Assembly (NCBI GenBank): GCA_021791455.1
Contig: JAJYWM010000009.1
Location: 1-6,073, forward strand
Length of the DNA stretch: 6,073 nt
Direction of reading: 5' to 3'
From: a bacterium
GTDB taxonomy: Bacteria > Chloroflexota > Dormibacteria > UBA8260 > Bog-877
Shown here: piece after piece, positions 1-5,831 of the stretch
Layout of the letters: each line of letters opens with the position of its first letter
Position numbering within the stretch: the stretch's first letter is position 1
Notes under the pieces: generated by a model
Seen by the model: the letters and a program-made list of their open reading frames with translations, nothing else
Databases searched by the model: none
Told to the model about the DNA's origin: nothing
Translations under genes and position numbers: made by a program

Positions 1-1
1 C

Positions 2-463
2 ACCGAGTCGCCCATGTCGAAGAGCACGTCCGGGTCGTTGGAGGGTGTTGAGCTCATGTACAAATGTTCTCATCTTCACCCCGCCTGTGGGAAGGTTCTG
101 ACCCACGCTCCTAGGGGGGACGGATACGTGCTCGGCTGGCCACGGTCCGCCCCGTCGATTGACCCGCTTCCACCACCCTACGGGCCGGACGGGTTCCGGT
201 GGATGCGCCCGAACCTTCCGCTTGACGCCCGCCCCCCTTCGCTCCTTATGACCTGGTGGGCTGTCCTGTTCACGCTCTCGATGCTGGCGCGATACCACCC
301 GGTCCGGTGGGCTGATGCCCTCGATCCTGACCGGTCCCCTGCGGCCGTACTCCTGGAGAGAACTATGGAGGTGGCGCTGGAGGTGGTGCCCCAGCTCGTG
401 CTCGAAGCCATCATGGCCACCGGCTCCGCCGGAGGCTCGGCCTCGGAAAGTGGGCGCCCATAG
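2..463 (+). CDS. YaaC-like protein, C-terminal part (5' end outside window)
   Basis: The frame is open from the left edge of the window, so the first internal ATG (position 14) need not be the true start and the gene is treated as 5'-partial. The recognisable part is the C-terminal half. It has a W-x-R-P segment near nt 200, then a helical block reading MTWWAVLFTLSMLARYHP (about nt 248-301), then an acidic/aliphatic tail with LLERTMEVALEVVPQLVLEA. The LSMLARY-x-P-x-x-W core followed by a helix ending in P-x-L-V-L-E-A is the pattern I associate with the YaaC-like family (PF14175), soluble proteins of unknown role. No signal peptide or convincing membrane span is visible in the part present. 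The last dozen residues are Gly/Ser-rich and look like a disordered tail. No downstream partner is close: the next gene starts 277 bases away. The family call rests on remembered motifs, so it is moderate; the coding status is firmer. Confidence 0.6.
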   Translation, partial: TESPMSKSTSGSLEGVELMYKCSHLHPACGKVLTHAPRGDGYVLGWPRSAPSIDPLPPPYGPDGFRWMRPNLPLDARPPSLLMTWWAVLFTLSMLARYHPVRWADALDPDRSPAAVLLERTMEVALEVVPQLVLEAIMATGSAGGSASESGRP

Positions 464-740
464 CTGGGCTGCGTCGGGGTGCGGGGCGGGCCGATCTGGG
501 ACGTCCAGCCAGGGGCTGTTGGAACCGTGGCGTGACCGGCGCGGGTTCGGCCCTCGGGAGCGCCGATGCCCTACCTGGGTGAGTGCCCGTGGAACACCGT
601 CATTCAGATCCGTGGCCCTGGCTGATCTCGGCGGGGAGCCGGAGACGATGCGGTAACAAGGGGTCCGGTTGTTTGGATGAAGGTGCGAGTATCCTGGGCA
701 ACGCTTGGGAGTGGATCGCTAGCCGAAGGGGAGGAAATCC
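464..740 (+). other. Non-coding spacer upstream of the zinc-ribbon/peptidase pair
   Basis: I see no protein in either strand that looks real here. A short inverted repeat, GCCCA/TGGGC (456-460 / 465-469), straddles the upstream stop codon. It has no T-run, so it is at best a weak terminator. The promoter for the downstream pair must lie in this spacer. TTGTTT (669-674) with TATCCT (690-695) is the best -35/-10-like pair I found, but its 15-base spacing and poor -10 make it unconvincing. Confidence 0.5.
727..735 (+). promoter_or_regulatory. Strong Shine-Dalgarno for the ATG at 741
   Basis: AGGGGAGGA lies five bases before ATG 741. This purine run decides the start of the zinc-ribbon gene in favour of 741 over the in-frame ATG at 801, which has no comparable site. 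Confidence 0.75.
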
Positions 741-1152
741 ATGGGTGAGTCAGAAGGACCGGTCGGAGCCGACCCGAACCCGCCCGTTCACCTTACCGCG
801 ATGACTTCATCGGGTCACCCGATTATGCCAGGCCAGCGGTTCTGCCCAAGTTGCTCCAAGCCGGTCGTCGCTACGGTCTCCGTGTGCCCCCAGTGCGGGA
901 CCGCCCTCGGGGGCTCCGAAGTCGGAAGGCATCGCGATCCTGCTTGCGGTCTTCCTCACCTTCTGGACATGGGTCTACACCTACCGCATCAACAAGGCGA
1001 AGTTCTGGGTCGGCCTGGGTCTAAGCATCCTCGGCGGCATCCTCACGGTCATTCTGGTCGGGTTCGGGATCTTGCTTGGGGTCTGGCTCTGGGCCCTGAT
1101 CGACGCCATTGCAACGCCGGATCAGAAGTACCTGACTTACTCCGGATCGTGA
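741..1152 (+). pseudogene. Zinc-ribbon membrane protein with an apparent one-base frameshift
   Basis: From ATG 741 the protein starts with a Pro-rich linker and then a four-cysteine zinc ribbon: CPSC (Cys35, Cys38) and CPQC (Cys49, Cys52). Directly after the ribbon the sensible reading moves one base forward, around GGGGG at 909-913. Codons starting at positions of the 901 phase then give a strongly hydrophobic segment ([20 protein letters not shown], then a Gly/Ile/Leu-rich stretch to WLWALIDAI) and stop at TGA 1150-1152. That second frame has no ATG, GTG or TTG start of its own between the stop at 802-804 and the hydrophobic part, so it needs the ribbon as its N-terminus. With four Gs instead of five, the product is 136 residues: cytosolic ribbon, then two or three membrane spans (about 63-81 and 88-120). 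The W-x-Y-x-x-N pattern recalls small DUF4234-like proteins, but I do not press that. The break may be a real mutation, an assembly error in the homopolymer, or recoding. Without a shift, translation runs into the peptidase frame through a His/Arg/Pro-rich nonsense stretch. Confidence 0.7.
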
Positions 1153-3776
1153 GACCAAACTGGCAACGGGCAAGGACCGTGCGACTACTTCGATCACCCG
1201 GAGGTAGGTTCGGGATAGGTGCGGCGGCGGCGATTCTCGGGGTGAGCTTCACCCTCGGCGCCATGCCGGCACTGGCTACTCAGCGGGCACTGCCCAAGGT
1301 CCGCACGGCCACCATGCACCGGCTGGAGGTTCCGGCCTCAGGAGTCGGCACCACCTTCACTGCCCGCGGGACGATGGCCAAGCCCTTTGTCGGAGCAGTC
1401 ACCCGTGTGACCCAGGCAGGCCTCGCTCCGAAGGCCGCCCGCAGCTATCCAGCGCTCCCCCCTCCTTCATCTCGACCGAAGGCAGGGACGGAGCAGGCCG
1501 CGAGTGCCGTTTCTGGCGGAGCCTACTTCTCCCTATCTCCGACACGCTTGCTGGATACCAGGACGAATGGCGGAACCCTCGGCCCCAACAGCAGCCTCAA
1601 TCTGACCGTGACTGGCGGTTCGGTTCCATCGGATGCCATTGCTGCGGCACTGAACGTCACCGTTACCGGTACAACCGCCGACAGCTATCTGTCCGTGTAT
1701 CCGACGGGCGGGTCACAGCCCTTGGTCTCCAACCTCAACTGGGCCGCGGGCGAGACGGTCCCCAACTTGGTCATCGTCCCGATCGGGACTGGCGGCCAGG
1801 TGACCTTCTACAACCATACCGGCCAGGCGAATGTCATCGCAGATCTCGAGGGGTACTTTGCACCTGAGTCCAGCGGCAGTACCAGTGGAAGCTACGTTCC
1901 GCTCACCCCGGCTCGGATCACAGATACGCGAAGTGGAAGCGGATATCCCAACGCAGGCGCCCCGCTGTCAGCCGGAGGGTCGCTGAACGTCCAAGTCATG
2001 GGCGCCGGAGGCGTGCCCTCGAGTGGGGTGACCGCGGTTTTGATGAATGTGACCGTCACAGACACCACAGCGGCCAGCTATCTCACGGCTTACCCATCTG
2101 GCGCGTCACTGCCTACTGCCTCCAACTTGAACTGGACCGCTGGTGAAACCGTGGCGAACCGCGTGGTGGTCCCGGTCGGATCCAATGGCGGGGTCACGCT
2201 CTATAACCACACCGGGACCGTCGATGTGATCGTGGACGTCAACGGCTATTTCACAAATGGGACCACGGCCCCAGCGGCTGCCAGCCTCTACATGCCGATC
2301 ACTCCAGTTCGGGTGCTCGATACTCGGCAGACTGGTGGCGCCCTGGGCGCGGGGTCGACACTCAACCAGCAGATGGCGGGAGCCGACGGGATACCCTCGG
2401 GTGCTGCTGCCGTCGTGAGCAACGTGACTGCAGTTGACACCACGGAAACCAGCTACTTCACGGTCTACCCGACCGGAGGAAGTCGCCCGACGGCCTCGGA
2501 CGTCAACTGGAGTGCGGGTCAGATCGTGCCCAATTTGACAGTCGCCACCTTGAGCGCTGGAGGCTCGGTCAGCGTCTACAACCACGCCGGGAGCGCCGCT
2601 GTGCTTATCGACGCCTTCGGATACTTCCTTCCGGAGTCATCAGCTGGTGCCCTGACGATCACCACAACGTCCCTGCCCGGTGGCACTGTTGGAACGGCTT
2701 ATACCCAAGCGCTCGCGGCTTCTGGGGGCACGCCCCCCTATTCCTGGACGATCAGCTCTGGGGCCCTGCCTTCGGGCCTGACGTTGTCCAGCGGCGGCGT
2801 GATCTCTGGCACACCGACGTCGGCGGGGACGGCCTCCTTTGGCGTCACGGTGACGGACGCGAGCGGCCCGACACCGGAGACTGCTAGCGCACATCTCTCG
2901 ATACAGGTTGCTGCGGCGGAGGAAACGCTGGCCTATGACAACTGGTCGGGATATGCGGTACAAGGCTCCCAGACTGCTGCCTTAGCCGCGACTTCCGTGA
3001 CCGGGACCTTCACCGTCCCCGACCTGACTTATGCGGCGAGCTGTAGCGACGTGATGTCGGTTTGGAACGGGATCGACGGGAGCAGCAACGAATACCTCAT
3101 TCAGGCAGGAGTCGAACTTACGACCGTCATTCCATATGGGGCCGGTGCGGGCTCGTGCACTCCGGGCGAATTCTACATCACGCCGTGGTGGGAGGTCATA
3201 ACTCCAACCAATTTGGCCCCAGAGACCTATATAGAAACCTGGGACAACGGTAGCCAAGCTGTCGTCAGTCCAGGCGACCAGGTGACAGTGACCATCAACC
3301 AAGTTAGCCTTGGTGCGTGGGACATTATCCTGACTGATGACACCACGGGAGGCACCTTCGACTATGCCCAGTACTATGGCTCTGACGTGTCCTACGCCGG
3401 GCCGGGAGCATCGGCCGAGTGGATAGTCGAAGACTCCGACCAGCCAAGCAACCCCAATTGCACATGGCCCGGTAACGGCCTGTACCTGTGCCCGATGCCC
3501 GCGTATAGCCCTCCGGTGTCGTTCACTGGCACCGGTTTCAACTACACGGGTGCCTATGGGGAGACGGACCGGATCTATATGGTCGACCAGAGTGGGAACA
3601 TCGTTTCGCAACCCTCGAGCCTCGCCACCAACGGCGATTTCACCGTGAGCTACGTGGGTAGCGGCACCAACGCTCCTAACGGGGCTGTCACAGTAGGGAC
3701 GCTCGGGTCCATGGTGCCAACCATCCCGCGCGTGTCCACGTCTACGCTCAGCCCGCCCCCGTACACAGCTCCGTGA
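1149..3776 (+). CDS. Secreted G1-family (eqolisin-type) glutamic peptidase with LDTR repeats and Ig-like domain
   Basis: The chosen start is GTG 1149, whose GTGA overlaps the stop of the preceding gene and gives 875 residues. It yields a textbook signal peptide: Arg-rich n-region, hydrophobic core [17 protein letters not shown], and an ALA cleavage site near residue 43. GTG 1179 is an alternative start that keeps the signal peptide. Residues 44-125 are Ala/Arg/Pro-rich and may act as linker or propeptide. Three related domains follow (about 126-237, 248-368, 380-494), each opening with a P-x-R-LDTR-like motif and closing with GYF. An Ig-like putative domain (about 502-587) carries [14 protein letters not shown] and SGTPT-type motifs. 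The catalytic domain runs from NWSGYAV (598) to about residue 800, with WNGIDG at 639, IQAGVE with Gln652, and AEWIVE at 756-761. Gln and Glu in the last two motifs match the catalytic Gln/Glu dyad of G1 peptidases; the Glu is most likely 757. Cys632, 670, 771 and 781 could form two disulfides outside the cell. There is no LPXTG motif or C-terminal membrane anchor. Known G1 enzymes work at acid pH; substrate is unknown here. Confidence 0.85.
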   Translation: MRPNWQRARTVRLLRSPGGRFGIGAAAAILGVSFTLGAMPALATQRALPKVRTATMHRLEVPASGVGTTFTARGTMAKPFVGAVTRVTQAGLAPKAARSYPALPPPSSRPKAGTEQAASAVSGGAYFSLSPTRLLDTRTNGGTLGPNSSLNLTVTGGSVPSDAIAAALNVTVTGTTADSYLSVYPTGGSQPLVSNLNWAAGETVPNLVIVPIGTGGQVTFYNHTGQANVIADLEGYFAPESSGSTSGSYVPLTPARITDTRSGSGYPNAGAPLSAGGSLNVQVMGAGGVPSSGVTAVLMNVTVTDTTAASYLTAYPSGASLPTASNLNWTAGETVANRVVVPVGSNGGVTLYNHTGTVDVIVDVNGYFTNGTTAPAAASLYMPITPVRVLDTRQTGGALGAGSTLNQQMAGADGIPSGAAAVVSNVTAVDTTETSYFTVYPTGGSRPTASDVNWSAGQIVPNLTVATLSAGGSVSVYNHAGSAAVLIDAFGYFLPESSAGALTITTTSLPGGTVGTAYTQALAASGGTPPYSWTISSGALPSGLTLSSGGVISGTPTSAGTASFGVTVTDASGPTPETASAHLSIQVAAAEETLAYDNWSGYAVQGSQTAALAATSVTGTFTVPDLTYAASCSDVMSVWNGIDGSSNEYLIQAGVELTTVIPYGAGAGSCTPGEFYITPWWEVITPTNLAPETYIETWDNGSQAVVSPGDQVTVTINQVSLGAWDIILTDDTTGGTFDYAQYYGSDVSYAGPGASAEWIVEDSDQPSNPNCTWPGNGLYLCPMPAYSPPVSFTGTGFNYTGAYGETDRIYMVDQSGNIVSQPSSLATNGDFTVSYVGSGTNAPNGAVTVGTLGSMVPTIPRVSTSTLSPPPYTAP
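1524..2630 (+). repeat. Three tandem protein-level repeats (LDTR...GYF domains) inside the peptidase gene
   Basis: Units are at about 1524-1862, 1890-2258 and 2286-2630, each roughly 112-120 codons. Shared landmarks in order are: P-x-R-[LIV]-x-DTR, a Gly-rich L-N segment, an A-x-x-x-NVT strand, S-Y-[LF]-[ST]-[VA]-YP-[ST]-G, [LV]-NW-[ST/A]-AGE/Q-x-V-x-N, VxLYNH or VSVYNH, and D-[LVA]-[ENF]-GYF. The three copies differ clearly in nucleotide sequence, so the duplication is old or diversified. Such repeats are common in large exported actinobacterial proteins; I know of no proven ligand. Confidence 0.85.
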
Positions 3777-3865
3777 TACTCACGAGAGAGGTGGGAAGCC
3801 GGCACGAGGGACGTCTTGGCCGCAGTCGTACGTCCGAGGACTCCAGTCGGCCGAATTGGCCTACT

Positions 3866-3893
3866 AGGCGCCGGTGGTTTGGCCGGAACGCCT
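3866..3893 (+). terminator. Candidate terminator-like hairpin after the peptidase gene
   Basis: AGGCGCCGG pairs with CCGG-aa-CGCCT across an eight-base loop (3875-3882), giving nine base pairs with a two-base bulge on the 3' arm. It lies 90 bases after the peptidase stop. No T-run follows, so this would be an atypical GC-rich terminator or simply a structured spacer. Confidence 0.3.
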
Positions 3894-3988
3894 TGGCGAT
3901 GCCGTCGAGAGCTTTCGGGAGAACTGGAAGGTCTCGACCAACTGGAAGTAGGTTGGCTACCGTAATGCACATCGGGAGGACTTGCGCT

Positions 3989-4012
3989 CCAGACCGGAGA
4001 GAGGTCGTCTGG
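3989..4012 (+). promoter_or_regulatory. Hairpin presenting a Shine-Dalgarno-like purine run in its loop, before ATG 4020
   Basis: CCAGAC (3989-3994) and GTCTGG (4007-4012) are perfect inverted repeats. The 12-base loop contains GGAGAGAGG (3996-4004), the only good ribosome-binding sequence near ATG 4020. Linearly it is 15 bases from the start codon, longer than usual. The only nearer candidate is the weak GGTAG at 4011-4015. The stem could modulate translation; this is inferred from sequence only. Confidence 0.3.
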
Positions 4013-4019
4013 TAGTTCT

Positions 4020-4622
4020 ATGGCCCGGTATTGGTGCACCCAGTGCTCTCAATCCGTGCAGGCGGGGCCCGCCCATCCGCTAGTGGCGGGTGTCGGCTCG
4101 CTCGGGTGTGGCCTCCTTGCCGGGTTCGTCGCCTTTGCGGGGATGGTCACCGGCTATGCCCTGAGGGTCAGCTCGAACATCCCTGCAATGGCCGTTGCCC
4201 TGTTTGCCCTGGGCGGCCTGCTCATCGGTGCCACGGTCAGAGTAGCTCGCTACCACGCTTCGGTGCGGGCCGCGCCAGTCTGCCGTTCGTGCGGGACAAG
4301 ATTCGAGGCGCCGACCGTAGCACCAATGCCCTGGACGGCGGGCATCTCGCCGACGCCTTTGGAGGTCAGTGGCGCAGAAGTGCGCAGCAGTACGGCACGT
4401 GGCGGGCTTACGTGTCCCAAGTGCCATTCCGACCAAGTCCTCATCGGTAGGCGCGGGTACAACTGGAAGAAAGGCGGTACGGTGACCGGCGCCGCCCTAG
4501 TGACCATGCCTCTGCTCGGAGTGTTGAGTCTTGCTGGCATGGCTGCCGGGGCGCATGGTCGGACCCGGGTCAGGCTGCAATGCCTTGAATGTGGCAAGCA
4601 GTGGGAACCGGGTAAGCGATGA
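4020..4622 (+). CDS. Membrane protein with two zinc ribbons, each split by hydrophobic segments
   Basis: The protein has 200 residues. ATG 4020 is the only start that keeps the first cysteine pair. The order is: CTQC (Cys6, Cys9); a hydrophobic hairpin (about 21-48 and 55-75); CRSC (Cys88, Cys91); a Pro/Ser-rich linker; CPKC (Cys132, Cys135); a basic stretch, then a hydrophobic segment (about 154-178); and CLECGKQWEP (Cys188, Cys191). Both halves therefore repeat one plan: a CxxC knuckle, membrane segment(s), then a second CxxC knuckle. Each pair of knuckles could close a four-Cys zinc site at the cytosolic face. For the first half this works directly, because two spans return the chain to the same side. 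For the second half the single Gly/Ala-rich segment would have to be re-entrant, a tight hairpin or not truly membrane-embedded. I do not recognise a named family. The next gene starts 16 bases after the stop, so the two are probably co-transcribed. Coding is well supported; function is unknown. Confidence 0.75.
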   Translation: MARYWCTQCSQSVQAGPAHPLVAGVGSLGCGLLAGFVAFAGMVTGYALRVSSNIPAMAVALFALGGLLIGATVRVARYHASVRAAPVCRSCGTRFEAPTVAPMPWTAGISPTPLEVSGAEVRSSTARGGLTCPKCHSDQVLIGRRGYNWKKGGTVTGAALVTMPLLGVLSLAGMAAGAHGRTRVRLQCLECGKQWEPGKR

Positions 4623-4638
4623 TGCTCCGGATGATGTC

Positions 4639-5280
4639 GTGATCCGTTTAGTTATCGCGCGTGGGTTGGCTCTAATGGCAATGACGAGCCTCGTAATCGT
4701 GGCGGTGCTCGTGGCCCCCCTGATAGCCCATCGGGTTCCTTCCGCCATTTCTGCCGTGAAGCACGAAGTGGCCGTGCTGGCAGCGGACCTCAAGCTGAAC
4801 CCTCACTCGTCGGCGCACCAGCAGTCAAGCGTCGAGCACCCGCGTCCTACCACCTCCCCGACTTCAACGCCGCCCATGCCGTCGGAACAGGCCGGGTGGC
4901 GCGCGGTGTCCCACAACAACTGTGTCTGGGCTGAGGGCACCTTGACCACAGACTCGACCCTCGACCTCGAGGCGGCCACGGAGTTCCCGTCATGGGAAAC
5001 CTGGTACACCACGGTCGCCTCCTGGTGGGTGCAGGCGCAGTCGGTCGTGAAGGGGCTGTGCGGCCAGGGGCCGGTGCCAACTTCGCTCGACTGCCAGCAG
5101 GCGATGGGCCACTTCGCCACCGCGCGCGCCACCCACGAGGCAGCGCTGAACGGGCAGGATCAGCTGGGAGAGCCGGGCACGCTCGCCTCGGATCGGTCAT
5201 GGAATGAGGCGTGGGCAGGCTACTACACGAGGTTGACCGACATCGTGGCCCAGACCGGGTGCGGGGCGGCAGCGGGATGA
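4639..5280 (+). CDS. Single-pass exported/membrane-anchored protein, unknown function, four cysteines
   Basis: The frame is open upstream into the previous gene (an ATG exists at 4531). GTG 4639 is preferred because it follows that gene's stop by 16 bases and places a clean hydrophobic segment (about residues 9-30, ALMAMTSLVIVAVLVAPLIA) right at the N-terminus; ATG 4675 and 4681 are alternatives. The product is 213 residues. After the span comes a Ser/Thr/Pro/His-rich linker (about 55-85), typical of an extracytoplasmic stalk. A compact Trp-rich domain follows (about 86-208) with Cys95, Cys141, Cys152 and Cys208, compatible with two disulfides. No catalytic motif, LPXTG or lipobox is visible, and I recognise no family. 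No strong Shine-Dalgarno precedes the GTG, which fits translation coupled to the zinc-ribbon gene upstream. Confidence 0.65.
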   Translation: MIRLVIARGLALMAMTSLVIVAVLVAPLIAHRVPSAISAVKHEVAVLAADLKLNPHSSAHQQSSVEHPRPTTSPTSTPPMPSEQAGWRAVSHNNCVWAEGTLTTDSTLDLEAATEFPSWETWYTTVASWWVQAQSVVKGLCGQGPVPTSLDCQQAMGHFATARATHEAALNGQDQLGEPGTLASDRSWNEAWAGYYTRLTDIVAQTGCGAAAG

Positions 5281-5354
5281 GCACGGAGGTACCGGAGAGA
5301 TTCTTGGATAGGCGCAACGGCGGGACCAGACCTCTGCTACCAAGTCGACACGGA

Positions 5355-5418
5355 GGGGCACGCGTAGGGGCCTGCGCAACGAGCACCGTAGGTTGCTCGA
5401 GTGGCGGAAGCGTGCCCC
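5355..5418 (+). ncRNA. Candidate IS110 bridge-RNA-type stem-loop (remnant)
   Basis: GGGGCACGC (5355-5363) is perfectly complementary to GCGTGCCCC (5410-5418). Inside it, CGAGCA (5380-5385) pairs with TGCTCG (5394-5399) over an eight-base loop. This leaves an asymmetric internal loop with a left side of 16 bases (5364-5379) and a right side of 10 (5400-5409). A rival inner stem, GCAAC/GTTGC (5376-5380 / 5392-5396), is also possible. The fold ends 33 bases before the IS110 transposase start. In IS110 elements such as IS621 the non-coding end upstream of the recombinase encodes a bridge RNA whose stem-loops carry internal guide loops. Position and shape fit that model, but transcription and guide matches cannot be shown from this window. 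Confidence 0.35.
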
Positions 5419-5451
5419 GAGCATAGCTACAGCGTTGTGGAGGCCGACCGC

Positions 5452-5562
5452 ATGGATGAGCGTATCCGATACGTGGGACTGGATGTCAGCAAGGTGACCA
5501 TTCAGGTCGCGGTGACGGACACCGACGGGAAGGTGACGGAGTACGGTAGTGGGTCAGTTTGA
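5452..5562 (+). pseudogene. IS110-family transposase, N-terminal remnant
   Basis: ATG 5452 has a good Shine-Dalgarno (TGGAGG, 5438-5443, eight-base spacer). The 36-residue product begins MDERIRYVGLDVSKVTIQVA, followed by V-T-D-T-DG-K-V-T-EYG. YVGLDVSK is the signature first motif of IS110-family DEDD (RuvC-like) recombinases; its Asp is the first of the catalytic acidic residues. Full-length members are around 300-450 residues, so over 90% is missing, including the remaining acidic residues and the C-terminal serine-containing Tnp_20 region. Similarity stops at about EYG (near 5545) and the frame closes at TGA 5560-5562 inside foreign-looking sequence. The gene is certainly non-functional on its own. 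Confidence 0.85.
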
Positions 5563-5831
5563 ATCGGCCCACCCCGCCCAGCCGCGTCCAGGCGCTCTAC
5601 CAAGTGCAGCTTCGCGTTCAGGCCCCTAAACCAGCAGCAGCCCTGGGTGGCCGGTGGGCGTGGGATCGTCAGCGCCGCGGTGAACGGTCGGGACGGATGC
5701 GCTACTCTTCACCTGCTGGGTGCCTCCTGCTTGGAACCGGTGGTCTTGTGACAACCCCCATTTTCCAAGTCAGCGAGGCACCTTTGCTGTCTCCTCCAGC
5801 TCCTCTCCCTTGCCCTTACCCACTGATTCAG
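5549..5831 (+). mobile_element. Unassigned filler between the IS110 stub and the higB fragment, probably IS-derived
   Basis: Sequence identity changes abruptly at about 5545-5550, where IS110 homology ends, and again at about 5832, where HigB homology begins. The left edge, TGGGTCAGTTTGAATCGG (5550-5567), resembles the terminal repeats I associate with actinobacterial IS21-like elements, and it sits within a GTGGG/CCCAC inverted repeat (5549-5553 / 5568-5572). I found no matching inverted copy near 5832, so no complete element is present. No convincing protein is encoded on either strand. The identity of the donor element is a guess. Confidence 0.35.

Larger units (their letters stand above)
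3777..4019 (+). other. Non-coding spacer with small inverted and direct repeats
   Basis: This 243-base gap separates the peptidase from the next zinc-ribbon gene. Open frames crossing it are Arg/Ser-rich, without recognisable motifs, and look spurious. It holds three inverted repeats and one direct repeat: GGACGT/ACGTCC (3809-3814 / 3830-3835), a bulged GC hairpin at 3866-3893, CCAAC/GTTGG (3938-3942 / 3952-3956), and a direct repeat AACTGGAAG (3922-3930, 3940-3948). Terminator and promoter for the flanking genes presumably lie here, but no canonical -35/-10 pair is evident. Confidence 0.6.

Noticed and set aside
583..804. A 73-codon + frame bridging the spacer into the zinc-ribbon gene
   Set aside because: It overlaps the well-supported start at 741, has no motif, and its composition is like that of the non-coding spacer.
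2106..3611. Long minus-strand frames opposite the peptidase gene
   Set aside because: They mirror a strongly supported coding frame with recognisable domains. Their products are Arg/His-rich with no motifs, and they have no supported starts.
3773..4015. An 80-codon + strand frame in the peptidase/zinc-ribbon spacer
   Set aside because: The product is Arg/Ser/Thr-rich with no motif, hydrophobic core or good ribosome-binding site, and other frames over the same bases are equally open, as expected by chance in GC-rich DNA.
5355..5418. The nested stem as a simple transcription terminator for the 4020-5280 genes
   Set aside because: The outer stem encloses about 46 bases and has no T-run after it; its place just before an IS110 start fits an element leader better, though termination is not excluded.
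4080..5424. Minus-strand and alternate + frames over the zinc-ribbon and Cys-rich genes
   Set aside because: The + frames chosen contain CxxC pairs and clean membrane segments; the alternatives are low-complexity Arg/Pro/Ser translations.
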